NCBI GenBank assembly: GCA_913053875.1
Contig: CAJXGN010000009.1
Location: forward strand, 62,001-126,000
Direction of reading: 5' to 3'
Source: an uncultured Agromyces sp.
GTDB taxonomy: Bacteria; Actinomycetota; Actinomycetes; Actinomycetales; Microbacteriaceae
Length of the DNA stretch: 64,000 nucleotides
Shown: piece after piece, positions 20,335 to 29,037 of the stretch
Layout of the letters: each line of letters begins with the position of its first letter
Numbering within the stretch: position 1 is the stretch's first letter
Program-made: the position numbers and the translations under genes
The notes under the pieces: generated by a model
What the model was told of the DNA's origin: nothing
Seen by the model: only the letters and a program-made list of their open reading frames with translations
Database searches by the model: none

Positions 20335-21291
20335 ATGGCCAGCATCGAGTCCGCACGTACCCCCGATCGCCCCGCTCGCCCGCGCGCCGCGGGACGGCGG
20401 GGCGCCGCCGCCGGGGCGACGCTCGTCGCGCTCGTCGCGGTGCTCGTCGGCGGCACCGCGGTGGCCGCGGACGAGCCGCCGACCGAGTTCCACGCATGCC
20501 TCGACGACAAGGGGCGGCTGAGCGAGGTGACGTTCGGCGGCGACCCCACGGAGTGCGGACCGAAGGAGACCGCGGTGTCGTGGAGCGCCGAGGGCGCGGC
20601 CGGCCCGCAGGGCGAGCAGGGCCCGCAGGGGCCGCAGGGCGAGCAGGGCCCGCAGGGCGAGCCCGGCGAACTGCCCGACCAGCGGTGCCCCGAGGGCACC
20701 TTCGTCACCGGCATCGCCGACGGGGGGCTCGTCTGCAGCACCCTCGAGTCGGACCCCGCGCCCCAGCCGTTGACACCGCTGCGGGTGCGCGTGCAGCCCA
20801 TATCGGTGTGCCTCGACGACGGCACCGAATGCGCGCCCGCGACGGTCGACGAGGCACTGCTCGACGAGATCTGGGCGCAGGCGGCGATCGATGTCGAGCT
20901 GCTGCCCGTGACGACGCTCGATTCGACGCAGCTGGTCGACGCCCAGTGCGGGGGCGGACTCCTCGACGAAGTCGAGGCCGTGCTGCCCGACAGCCTCCGC
21001 GAGCCCGCCCCGCTGCGCCTGTACGTCGCGCACTGCGACGAGGTGGGTGGCAATGCGTGGGTGGGATTCAACGGCATGACCGCGCATCCCGACATGATCG
21101 TCGCGGCACCGATCGTCGTCGCCAAGTACGTCGGCCACAACCTCGGGCTGTCGACCCGGAGCACCTACGACCCCGCCTACCGGCCGGGCGCGCTGATGAA
21201 CCCGACCCTGCTCGACGCCGGGAACCTGCTCCTCGAAAACGAGATCGCACTGGCTCGGGAATCCCGGTTCCTGGAGCCGGTCGCTGGCTAG
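20335..21291 (+). CDS. Secreted protein with collagen-like repeats and a decayed metzincin domain
   Basis: This 318-residue exported protein has a basic N terminus and hydrophobic stretch (about 26-44), with likely cleavage after AVA. A small Cys-containing segment is followed by seven Gly-X-Y triplets rich in Pro, Gln and Glu (residues 90-110), like bacterial collagen-like stalks. The C-terminal part (150-318) resembles matrixin/reprolysin proteases: VAKYVGHNLGLS (262-273) aligns with HELGHNLGLS, but the first His and the Glu are Lys and Tyr, and ALMNP (286-290) sits where the Met-turn would be. It is probably non-catalytic. TAGCGT lies seven bases before the ATG. Confidence 0.75.
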   Translation: MASIESARTPDRPARPRAAGRRGAAAGATLVALVAVLVGGTAVAADEPPTEFHACLDDKGRLSEVTFGGDPTECGPKETAVSWSAEGAAGPQGEQGPQGPQGEQGPQGEPGELPDQRCPEGTFVTGIADGGLVCSTLESDPAPQPLTPLRVRVQPISVCLDDGTECAPATVDEALLDEIWAQAAIDVELLPVTTLDSTQLVDAQCGGGLLDEVEAVLPDSLREPAPLRLYVAHCDEVGGNAWVGFNGMTAHPDMIVAAPIVVAKYVGHNLGLSTRSTYDPAYRPGALMNPTLLDAGNLLLENEIALARESRFLEPVAG

Positions 21292-21300
21292 GGTGGCCGG

Positions 21301-22182
21301 ATGAGCGACGGAGCCGGCGAGGAGCCCCGCACCGACGACGCGGCCCCGGCCGACGGGCAGCCGCGCTCCGGCGGCGGGCCGTCGAAGCGCACGATCGGGC
21401 TCGTCGCCGCCGGAGCGGGCGCCATGGTGCTGCTCATCTCGGGATCGGTCGCACTCGGCATGGTCGCGGGTGCGGCGATGGTCCGGTCGCAGACCCCGCC
21501 GGTGGTCGAGGCGGCGAGCGCGACGGATGTCCCTGGGACGCCGGTCGCGGAGACCCCGTCGGCCTCGCCGACCCCGTCGCCCGAGGACTCGACGGCCGAC
21601 GCGGCGGCGCCTGCGCCAGCGCCTCCCGGTGGCGGCGACGACGGCGGGAGCGGCGACGACGGCGCGGCGGACCCCGGAGTGCAGCAGCTGCACGTCAGCG
21701 TGCAGCCGATCTCGGTCTGCCTCGACGACGGGAGCGAGTGCGCGCCGGTCGGCGATTACGACGCGCGCACGAACGAGATCTGGTCTGCGGCCGGCATCAC
21801 CGTGGACTTCCTGCCGACGATCGAGCTGCATCAGACTGCCCTCATGATCCGCGGCTGCAGCAGGGAGTTCCTGGCCTACGCCCACGCGCTCGGGGAGAGC
21901 TACGAGGACCCCGCGCCGATCCGGTTCTACATCGCGGACTGCGCCGGGTCGGGCGCCGGCTACGCGTGGACGGGCTTCAACGGCGTCGTCATGCGGCCCG
22001 GATTGACCGATCCCCCCGGCAAGGTTCCGGCGATGTACCTCGCTGCGAACCTCGGGGTGCCCTACACCGATGCATTGACCACGCCCGCACGGCTCATGGA
22101 GCGCAGCTCGTACGGCATCGCGCTCACCGAGGAGGAGATCGAGATCGCGCGGGCGAGCCGGCTCCTCGAACCGGTCGACTGA
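21301..22182 (+). CDS. Membrane-anchored paralog with more decayed metzincin-like domain
   Basis: This 293-residue protein has a cytoplasmic acidic tail (1-30), one membrane helix (about 32-60), a long Pro/Ser/Asp/Gly linker (65-125) and a C-terminal domain homologous to the previous gene. Both share VQPISVCLDDG-ECAP, a WTGFNG/WVGFNG motif and the ending ARASRLLEPV. At the former zinc helix it reads AMYLAANLGVP, so no ligand remains. The -10-like TAGGGT (21289-21294) overlaps the stop codon of the upstream gene and is six bases before the ATG. Confidence 0.72.
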   Translation: MSDGAGEEPRTDDAAPADGQPRSGGGPSKRTIGLVAAGAGAMVLLISGSVALGMVAGAAMVRSQTPPVVEAASATDVPGTPVAETPSASPTPSPEDSTADAAAPAPAPPGGGDDGGSGDDGAADPGVQQLHVSVQPISVCLDDGSECAPVGDYDARTNEIWSAAGITVDFLPTIELHQTALMIRGCSREFLAYAHALGESYEDPAPIRFYIADCAGSGAGYAWTGFNGVVMRPGLTDPPGKVPAMYLAANLGVPYTDALTTPARLMERSSYGIALTEEEIEIARASRLLEPVD

Positions 22183-22272
22183 CGATGCCCCGGAGATCGC
22201 GGCTCAGTGCCTTCCCCGGTATCGGCCGGGAGTCGAGCGCGCCGGACTCTGCACGCCGGTAGGCTCGCCTGC

Positions 22273-23481
22273 GTGGCAGGCGAGACGTACCTCTTCGACG
22301 AGTACGCCCTCGACACCGCGCGGCTCCAACTGCGACGTGGCGGGGACGCGGTGCACGTCGAGCCCCGCGCGTTCGACGTGCTGGTGCACCTCGCCGAGCG
22401 GCGCGACCGCGTCGTGACGAAGGATGAGTTGCTCGACGCCGTCTGGGGCGACCGGTTCGTCAGCGAAGCCGCGCTCACCACGGCGCTGCGCACGGCGCGG
22501 CGTGCGGTCGGCGACAGCGGCGATGCGCAGCGCGTCGTGCGCACCGTGCACGGGCGCGGCTACCAGTTCATCGCGGAGACGCGCGTCGAGGTGACGGCAG
22601 GCTCAGGGGCATCCACACCGCCCTCGCCCCGGCCGCTCGCCGAGCGCCAGGAGATCCGGTTCTGCCGGGCCGCCGACGGTGCACGCATCGCCTACGCCGA
22701 GGTCGGCGACGGGCCGCCGCTCGTGAAGGCTGCGAACTGGATCACGCACCTCGACCTGGAGTGGAGCAGCCCGGTCTGGGCGCACTGGATGCAGGGCCTC
22801 GCGGCGGGACGCACGCTCATCCGCTACGACGAGCGCGGGTGCGGCCTCTCCGACTGGGAGGTCGGCGAGTTCACCTTCGACGACTGGGTGAGCGACCTCG
22901 AGACGGTCGTCGACGCGGTCGGCATCGAGCGGTTCCCGCTGATCGGCATCTCGCAGGGCGCAGCCGTGGCGCTCGCCTACGCCGTGCGCCACCCCGAGCG
23001 GGTGTCGAAGCTCGTCCTCGCCGGCGGGTACGCGCGGGGACGGCTCGTGCGCGCGACCACCGACGCGGAACGGTCGGCCGCTGCGCTCGACCTCGACCTC
23101 GCGCGGGTCGGCTGGGCGCAGCAGGACCCGAGCTTCATGCGGGTGTTCGCCTCGCAGTTCCTGCCTCAGGGCACCCAGGAGGAGTGGGACGAGTTCACGA
23201 GCTTCCAGCGCGCGACGACCTCGGCCGGGAACGCCGTGCGCTTCCTGCAGGAGTTCGCGGACATCGACGTCTCCGACATCGCGCACCTCGTGCAGTGCCC
23301 GACGCTCATCCTGCACTCGCGCGACGACGTGCGGGTGCCCGCCTCGCAGGCGTACGAGCTCGCCTCACTCATCCCCAACAGCCGGCTCGCGCTGCTCGAC
23401 AGCGGCAACCACCTCCTCAGCCCGTCAGAGCCCGCCTGGCCGGAGTTCCTCGCCCAGCTCGACGAGTTCCTCGCGGAGTGA
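22273..23481 (+). CDS. OmpR-type winged-helix domain fused to an alpha/beta hydrolase
   Basis: This 402-residue fusion has residues 1-105 as an OmpR/PhoB-type winged helix (EPRAFDVLVHLAERRDRVVT, DELLDAVWGDRFVSEAAL, VRTVHGRGYQFIA), as in CadC-like regulators. Residues 125-402 are an alpha/beta hydrolase with nucleophile Ser228 in GISQGA, an acid in HSRDDVRVP and histidine in SGNHLL. The hydrolase half may sense or turn over a small ligand that controls DNA binding. No transmembrane helix separates the halves. The GTG is seven bases after TAGGCT, supporting a leaderless start. Confidence 0.85.
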   Translation: MAGETYLFDEYALDTARLQLRRGGDAVHVEPRAFDVLVHLAERRDRVVTKDELLDAVWGDRFVSEAALTTALRTARRAVGDSGDAQRVVRTVHGRGYQFIAETRVEVTAGSGASTPPSPRPLAERQEIRFCRAADGARIAYAEVGDGPPLVKAANWITHLDLEWSSPVWAHWMQGLAAGRTLIRYDERGCGLSDWEVGEFTFDDWVSDLETVVDAVGIERFPLIGISQGAAVALAYAVRHPERVSKLVLAGGYARGRLVRATTDAERSAAALDLDLARVGWAQQDPSFMRVFASQFLPQGTQEEWDEFTSFQRATTSAGNAVRFLQEFADIDVSDIAHLVQCPTLILHSRDDVRVPASQAYELASLIPNSRLALLDSGNHLLSPSEPAWPEFLAQLDEFLAE

Positions 23482-23718
23482 GACGACGGTCGACCGCCCC
23501 CGGTCCCCACCGAATGGACGGCCGCCGCCGAGCTGGAATGCGCACACCGCGACCAGCACGATGCCGATCAGCACCATCGACTCCACGCCGATGATCGCGT
23601 TCACGACGACGAGCCCGACCGCGACGGCGAGGCCGGCCCAGCGCAGCATGCGGATGCCCCCCTGGAGGAGCGCCCAGATGATGAGCGCCGAGCCGACCCA
23701 GGCGATCGCCTCGATCAC
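23425..23718 (-). CDS. Small membrane protein coupled to the flavoprotein gene, function unknown
   Basis: This 97-residue protein has three hydrophobic segments (AIAWVGSALIIWALLQGG, LAVAVGLVVVNAIIG, MVLIGIVLVAVCAFQL) and a charged C-terminal tail. The GTG at 23718 overlaps the stop of the flavoprotein gene (GTGA), so translation is probably coupled. Its 3' end overlaps the convergent hydrolase fusion gene by 57 bases. No family was recognised. Confidence 0.55.
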   Translation of the reverse strand: MIEAIAWVGSALIIWALLQGGIRMLRWAGLAVAVGLVVVNAIIGVESMVLIGIVLVAVCAFQLGGGRPFGGDRGRSTVVSLREELVELGEELRPGGL

Positions 23719-25223
23719 GCGCGCGTTCGGTAGTCGCTCATCCAGCGGATGGCGGCGCCACCCGTGAGCGCGCTGCGCAGCATGTGGTCGTCGGGGATGC
23801 TCGGGCGCACGGGCGTGCGCCACGGCTTGCCGGTGGGCACCATCGCGGCACGGCGCCGGAGCCGGCGGCGGGAGCGGCGGGCGTCCGCGACCTCGGGTGT
23901 CGCGGGTGCGGTGAGCACACGCCACAGCATCGTCGGCGTGAGCAGTGACGCGGGCGGCGCGAGGAGGTTCTGCACCCGCATCATCTGGTCGGCGACCGGC
24001 ACCGACGTGTGGCAGGCGCGCAGTACGCGGGCGAGGTACGGGTTGAGCAGGCGGGTCACGAGCGGACGATCGCCCGTGGTGCGCGGGTCGGCGAAGTCGG
24101 CACCCGCGGCGATGCTCCACGGAGCGTCGACCACCCGGGCGGCGCGCCGGTAGAACGCCGTCGGCATCGCCGGGGCATCCGCACCGAACAGCTCGACGAC
24201 CCTGCCGAGCTCGCGCGCCTGCATCGCCGCAGACGACATTCCCTGGCCATAGACCGGGTTGAAGTTGCAGAGCGCGTCCCCGAGCAGCACGAACCCCGCG
24301 GGCAGCGACTGCAGCCGCTCCATGCGACGACGACGACTCGTACGGATGCCCATGCGCTCGATGTCGTCGGACGCATCCGGCGATGCGCTCGCGCGGTCGA
24401 CCACCTGGGCGATCTCGTGCGACGGCAGGGAGTAGGTGAACCGCTCGAACGCGACCTCGTCGTCGGGTACCGGGTCGCCGTGGAACGCGGCGGTGGTGAT
24501 CATCCAGCGGTCGCCCTCCACGGGCAGCATGGTGCCGACGCGGCCTCCGCGCTCGGGTTCCTGGATCAGCACGGCGGCGGTGCCGTCGAGGTCGCGGCGT
24601 CGGCGTCGCACGGTCCGGGTGCGGTAGGCCACGTCGATGCGCACCCCCTGCGTCTCGGGCTCGGGGTAGCCGGTGCGGGCGAGCTCGGCGAGCATGCGCG
24701 AGTTGCGACCCGAGCAGTCCACCACCAGGTCGGCGAAGCGGTCCTCGCCGCCGACGCGCACGCCCATGACGCGCCCCTCGTCGTCGAGGAGCGGTCGCTG
24801 CACGCGCACGCCGTCCTCGATCGTGACGTTGGCGTGGTCCTCCAGCAGGCGGGAGCGCACCGCGCCCTCGAGCATCGGTCGCGACATCGACATGGCGAGG
24901 AAGCCGAGGCTCGAGCGGGCGCGGTGCCCGCCGGCCTGCGCCCAGACCAGGTCCTTCGCCTCGAGCGGCACGGCACCGCGGTCGCGCAGCTCGTAGGAGA
25001 GCATCGGGAACCACTCGTCGAGCAGCTTCTGGCCCGCGGCGAGCATGACGTGGCCGTGGCGGCCCTGCGGCACCCCTCGCCTCGGCGCCGGAGTCCACGG
25101 GAGGAGGTCCCGTTCGAAGATCGTGACGCGGTCGACGTGGTCGCTCAGGACCCGGGCCGCGAGGAGGCCGGCGATGCCCGCCCCAATGATGACGGCGCTG
25201 CTGCCGTCGGAAGTGCGCTCCAT
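23715..25223 (-). CDS. FAD-dependent oxidoreductase/monooxygenase-type flavoprotein
   Basis: This 502-residue group A-type flavoprotein has AVIIGAGIAGLLAARVL (dinucleotide-binding Gly motif, about 10-26) with FERD at the end of strand 2, and GFVLLGDALCNFNPVYGQGM (about 295-314), the second FAD motif where the ribityl chain binds. Similar proteins act as epoxidases, hydroxylases or geranylgeranyl-reductase-like enzymes. The basic C-terminal region is family-variable. AGGGGAA precedes the ATG at 25223. It forms an operon with the small membrane protein downstream. Confidence 0.82.
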   Translation of the reverse strand: MERTSDGSSAVIIGAGIAGLLAARVLSDHVDRVTIFERDLLPWTPAPRRGVPQGRHGHVMLAAGQKLLDEWFPMLSYELRDRGAVPLEAKDLVWAQAGGHRARSSLGFLAMSMSRPMLEGAVRSRLLEDHANVTIEDGVRVQRPLLDDEGRVMGVRVGGEDRFADLVVDCSGRNSRMLAELARTGYPEPETQGVRIDVAYRTRTVRRRRRDLDGTAAVLIQEPERGGRVGTMLPVEGDRWMITTAAFHGDPVPDDEVAFERFTYSLPSHEIAQVVDRASASPDASDDIERMGIRTSRRRRMERLQSLPAGFVLLGDALCNFNPVYGQGMSSAAMQARELGRVVELFGADAPAMPTAFYRRAARVVDAPWSIAAGADFADPRTTGDRPLVTRLLNPYLARVLRACHTSVPVADQMMRVQNLLAPPASLLTPTMLWRVLTAPATPEVADARRSRRRLRRRAAMVPTGKPWRTPVRPSIPDDHMLRSALTGGAAIRWMSDYRTRA

Positions 25224-25497
25224 GATGTGATTCCCCTGTGTTCGGCCGCGGCCCCGGTCGGGCCTCGGCGGTGTGACGGGCACCGTCGTGTGGCGCCCAG
25301 TCGATGCTCAGGGAACCGGGGCCGGCAGACTCAGGGGTCGGGTGAGGAACTCCTGAGGAGGGATGCGGGACGCGCACCTGCGGACGGATCGGCACGCAAC
25401 GCGTGCACGATCGACCCCCGCCGCGACTTGCCCGCGCCCGCACGAACGGCGATGCTGAACCGATGGGACTCGTCATGCGCCGGGCCGGTTCGCCGGC

Positions 25498-26769
25498 ATG
25501 ACCTCGCGCGTCGCGGTACCCGACTCGTCCCTCGACCCCGGGACCCGGCGCATGCTCGCGCGCTTCGCGCCGATGATCTACGGGCCGACCCTGCTCTTCG
25601 GGCTCGGCGAGGGCGCGCTGCTGCCGCTGCTACCGGTCATCGCCGCCGGCCTCGGGGCCGACGTCGCCCAGGCCGCCCTCATCGCCGCGGTGATCGTGTT
25701 CGCGCGACTGATCGGCAACCTGCCCGCCGGGTGGCTCGTGGCGCGCATCGGCGAACGGCGCACCATGGCGATCGCCGGATGCCTCGCGCTGGCCGGCGGT
25801 GTGGGCGTGCTGCTCGCCCCCACCCTCGCGCTGCTCGCGGTCGCGGTGTTCTTCATCGGGCTCTGCGCGGCGGCGTTCGGCCTCGCCCGGCACGCGTTCA
25901 TGACGACGCGCGTGCCGCTGCACTACCGCGCCCGGGCGCTCTCGGTGCTCGGCGGCTCGTTCCGCCTCGGCATGTTCGTCGGTCCGTTCGTCGCCGCCGC
26001 ACTGCTCGCACTCACCGGCACGGAATCGTCGGCCGTCTGGTGCTTCATCGCCTGCCTGGTCGGACTCGTCGCGCTCGTGCTGCTCGGCCGCGACCCCGAG
26101 GAGCAGCTCCGCTCCGAGCAGCTGCTGCCCACCGCGAACCGGTCGGCCTCCGGCGAGCGCGCGCGTGGCGACGGGGTCTGGGTGACGATGTGGCGCAACC
26201 GCGGGGTGCTCGCCCGATTGGGCCTGCCCGCGGCATCCCTCTCCGGCCTCCGGCAGGCGCGCGTCTACCTGCTGCCGCTCTGGGGCGTCTCGCTCGGCCT
26301 CGCGCCCGAGGTCATCGCACTCGTCGTCGGCATCACCGGCGCCCTCGAGTTCGCGCTGTTCTACTCGAGCGGGCAGATCATGGATCGATGGGGACGCCTC
26401 TGGGCCGCGCTGCCGTCCATGGTGCTCATGGGCGGCGCGTTCGTCGGCCTCGCGTTCACGCACGATCTCGCGAGCGCCGAGAGCTGGTTCGTCGCCGGTG
26501 CGGTCGTCGTCGGCGTCGGCAACGGGCTCTCCAGCGGCATCCTCATGACCCTCGGTGCGGATGTCGCGCCGCCGGCCGAGCCCGCCCCGTTCCTCGGCTC
26601 GTGGCGCATGCTCACCGACGTGGGCGCGGCCGCCGCGCCGCTCGTGATCGCCGGCGTCGCCGCCGCGGTCAGCCTGCCGGTCGCCACGGCGGTGATCGGC
26701 GTCGCCGGACTGCTCGGCGCGGCCGGGTTCAGCGTGTGGGTACCGCGATACGTGCCGCACCGGCGCTGA
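25498..26769 (+). CDS. MFS transporter (exporter type)
   Basis: This 423-residue major facilitator has about 12 hydrophobic helices. FARLIGNLPAGWLVARIGERRTMAIAG contains the loop 2-3 signature of the family (G-x-L-x-x-R-x-G-x-R-R variant). It shares a 274-base divergent region with the flavoprotein gene, so the two could form an oxidation-export pair; that is inference from position only. There is no strong ribosome site at the ATG at 25498. Confidence 0.85.
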   Translation: MTSRVAVPDSSLDPGTRRMLARFAPMIYGPTLLFGLGEGALLPLLPVIAAGLGADVAQAALIAAVIVFARLIGNLPAGWLVARIGERRTMAIAGCLALAGGVGVLLAPTLALLAVAVFFIGLCAAAFGLARHAFMTTRVPLHYRARALSVLGGSFRLGMFVGPFVAAALLALTGTESSAVWCFIACLVGLVALVLLGRDPEEQLRSEQLLPTANRSASGERARGDGVWVTMWRNRGVLARLGLPAASLSGLRQARVYLLPLWGVSLGLAPEVIALVVGITGALEFALFYSSGQIMDRWGRLWAALPSMVLMGGAFVGLAFTHDLASAESWFVAGAVVVGVGNGLSSGILMTLGADVAPPAEPAPFLGSWRMLTDVGAAAAPLVIAGVAAAVSLPVATAVIGVAGLLGAAGFSVWVPRYVPHRR

Positions 26770-26805
26770 CCGGGGCTCGACCGACCAGCGACTAGCGTGG
26801 GTTCC

Positions 26806-27720
26806 ATGACGACGGCGACCCGGGACATGGTGCTCCTCCCCGGCGGTACCTTCCGCATGGGCTCGGACGACTTCTACCCCGACGAGCGGCCGGTCCACGA
26901 GCGGCGGGTCGAGGCGTTCGCGATCGACCGCTACGAGGTCACCAACGCGCAGTTCGCCGCGTTCGTCGACGAGACCGGGTACGTGACGGTGGCCGAGCGC
27001 CCGCTCGATCCCGCCGACTTCCCCGGCGTCGACCCCGCAGAGCTCGTGACCGGATCGATGGTGTTCACGCCGACGGACGGGCCGGTCGACCTGCGCGAGT
27101 GGCGGAACTGGTGGCGGTGGCAGCCGGGCGCCAGTTGGCGGCATCCGTTCGGACCCGACTCGGATGTCGACGACCTGGCGGAGCATCCGGTCGTGCACGT
27201 CGCGTTCGAGGACGCGACCGCCTACGCCGAGTGGGCCGGCCTACGCCTGCCCGCCGAGGCCGAGCACGAGTACGCGGCCCGCGGCGGACTCGACGGCGTC
27301 CGGTTCGCGTGGGGCGACGAGCCCTACCCCGGCGGCGAGGCGCTCGCGAACTCCTGGCTGGGGCGCTTCCCGTACGACAACCAGGGGGTCGGCGGCACGG
27401 CACCGGTCGGCTCCTACCCCGCCAACGGCTACGGGCTGTTCGACATGACCGGCAACGTCTGGGAGTGGACGAGCGACTACTACACGCCCCGGCACGTGCA
27501 GCTGTCGGACACCCCGGTCGACCCGGGCCGCCGCACCAACCTGCTCGCCACGGCGAGCGCCCAGGAGGGCTTCCCGAACATCCCCCGCCGGGTACTGAAG
27601 GGCGGGTCGCACCTGTGCTCGCCCGACTACTGCCTGCGATTCCGTCCGGCCGCACGCTCGCCCCAGGCCGAGGACACCGGACAGTCGCACATCGGCTTCC
27701 GGTGCGCGCGCGACGCCTGA
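26806..27720 (+). CDS. Formylglycine-generating enzyme (SUMF1/EgtB-type fold)
   Basis: The enzyme converts the active-site Cys of sulfatases to C-alpha-formylglycine using oxygen and a copper cofactor. The 304-residue protein starts MVLLPGGTFRMGSDDFYP and shows YEVTNAQFAAFV, HPVVHVAFEDATAYAEWAG, FDMTGNVWEWTSD and GGSHLCSPDYCLRFRPAARS. The two copper-binding cysteines are C271 and C276, in the same spacing as characterised bacterial and human enzymes. The likely client is the arylsulfatase at 30705. TAGCGT is seven bases before the ATG. Confidence 0.94.
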   Translation: MTTATRDMVLLPGGTFRMGSDDFYPDERPVHERRVEAFAIDRYEVTNAQFAAFVDETGYVTVAERPLDPADFPGVDPAELVTGSMVFTPTDGPVDLREWRNWWRWQPGASWRHPFGPDSDVDDLAEHPVVHVAFEDATAYAEWAGLRLPAEAEHEYAARGGLDGVRFAWGDEPYPGGEALANSWLGRFPYDNQGVGGTAPVGSYPANGYGLFDMTGNVWEWTSDYYTPRHVQLSDTPVDPGRRTNLLATASAQEGFPNIPRRVLKGGSHLCSPDYCLRFRPAARSPQAEDTGQSHIGFRCARDA

Positions 27721-27747
27721 GGCATCCGCTCGCAGTTCGACCCAATT

Positions 27748-29028
27748 TCACGCGTCGCGAGCCCGCCGACGGACCGCCACGGCCTGGCCGGCGAAGACCA
27801 CCGCGGCGATGCCGGCCGCGACGGCGACGGTCAGCAGGTCGGATCGCACCTTCTCGATCGCGAACGCCGTCAGGATCGCCGCGTCGAGGACGATCGTCGC
27901 GACCGGCAGCCAACGCCGCGCGTCGAGCTTCTCGCGCAGCCGGGCGAGCACGCCCCACTGCACGGCGATGTCCATCGTCAGGTAGAGGAAGACGCCGAGC
28001 GCCGCGATGCTGCTCAGGTCGAACACCGCGGTGAGCACGATGGCGGCGCCGGCCGTGGTCAGCAGGGGCTGGTGCGGCACCCGGGCGGGCAGCGACGGCG
28101 CCTGGCCCATGTCCTGCAGCATCCCGTAGAGGCGCGACACGGAGAACAGGCTGGCGAGCAGCCCCGAGAGCGTCGCGACGACCGCGACCGCGACCGTGAT
28201 GCCGACGCCCCAGGCGCCGAAGAGGGGCTCCGCCGCCTCGGCGAGCGCGTAGTCGCGCGCTTCGACCGCGCCGGACGCGCCGATGCTCGCGGCCACCGAC
28301 ACGGTGATCAGCAGGTAGAGCACCGCGCAGATGGCGATCGAGATCGCGATCGATCGAGCGATGTTCCGCGTGGCGTCGCGGACGTCGTCGCCCTGGTTGG
28401 TGATGGTCGTGAACCCCTTGTAGGCGAGCACGCAGAGTGCGATCGCCGCGATCGCCCCCAAGGGATCCGGTGTCTCACCGGCATCCGCCGCGAAGAACCC
28501 GCCCCCGGCGACCGCGGCCCCGATGAGGCCGGCGATGGCCAGCACCGCGATGCCGACGATCTTCACGACGGCGGTCACCAGCGCGGAGTCCTCGACCAGC
28601 CGGTTGCCGACGAGGTTCACGACGGCTGCGGCGACGATGGCGACGATGCCCAGCACCGGTACCAGCACCGCCGAGTCCTGCAGCCCGAACGGCCGCAGCA
28701 GGTAGGTGCCGAAGGTGCGTGCCAGCAGGCTCTCGGCGATGACCATCGACACGTACATGAACATCGAGAACGAGCCGGCGACGACCCCCGGACCGTAGGC
28801 GTCCTTCAGGAGCATCGCGATGCCTCCCGCCGACGGGTTCACGCTCGAGTAGCGGGCGTATGCGTACGAGCTCGCGCCGGCGACCAGCGCTCCGGCGATG
28901 AACGCGAGGGGGAACCAACCGCCCGCCAGGCCCGCAACCTGCCCGACCAGCGCGAAGATGCCCGCGCCGATCATCACCCCGGTGCCGAGCGCCACGGAAC
29001 CCGGCAGGCTGATCAGCTTGTCGTTCAC
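27748..29028 (-). CDS. APC family amino acid permease
   Basis: This 426-residue APC-superfamily permease has about 12 helices. The N-terminal GTGVMIGAGIFALVGQVAGLAG carries the broken helix 1 motif (GAGIF) that binds the amino group of the substrate. The substrate is unknown. GTG at 29028 is preceded by AAGGGGGC and lies nine bases after the multicopper oxidase stop, so both genes are one operon. The 3' end faces the formylglycine-generating enzyme gene. Confidence 0.88.
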   Translation of the reverse strand: MNDKLISLPGSVALGTGVMIGAGIFALVGQVAGLAGGWFPLAFIAGALVAGASSYAYARYSSVNPSAGGIAMLLKDAYGPGVVAGSFSMFMYVSMVIAESLLARTFGTYLLRPFGLQDSAVLVPVLGIVAIVAAAVVNLVGNRLVEDSALVTAVVKIVGIAVLAIAGLIGAAVAGGGFFAADAGETPDPLGAIAAIALCVLAYKGFTTITNQGDDVRDATRNIARSIAISIAICAVLYLLITVSVAASIGASGAVEARDYALAEAAEPLFGAWGVGITVAVAVVATLSGLLASLFSVSRLYGMLQDMGQAPSLPARVPHQPLLTTAGAAIVLTAVFDLSSIAALGVFLYLTMDIAVQWGVLARLREKLDARRWLPVATIVLDAAILTAFAIEKVRSDLLTVAVAAGIAAVVFAGQAVAVRRRARDA

Positions 29029-29037
29029 GCGCCCCCT

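Noticed and set aside
20425..20670. Gly-Pro-Gln repeats in the 20335 gene read as a DNA repeat element
   Set aside because: The repetition is in frame and encodes collagen-like triplets inside a coherent exported protein.
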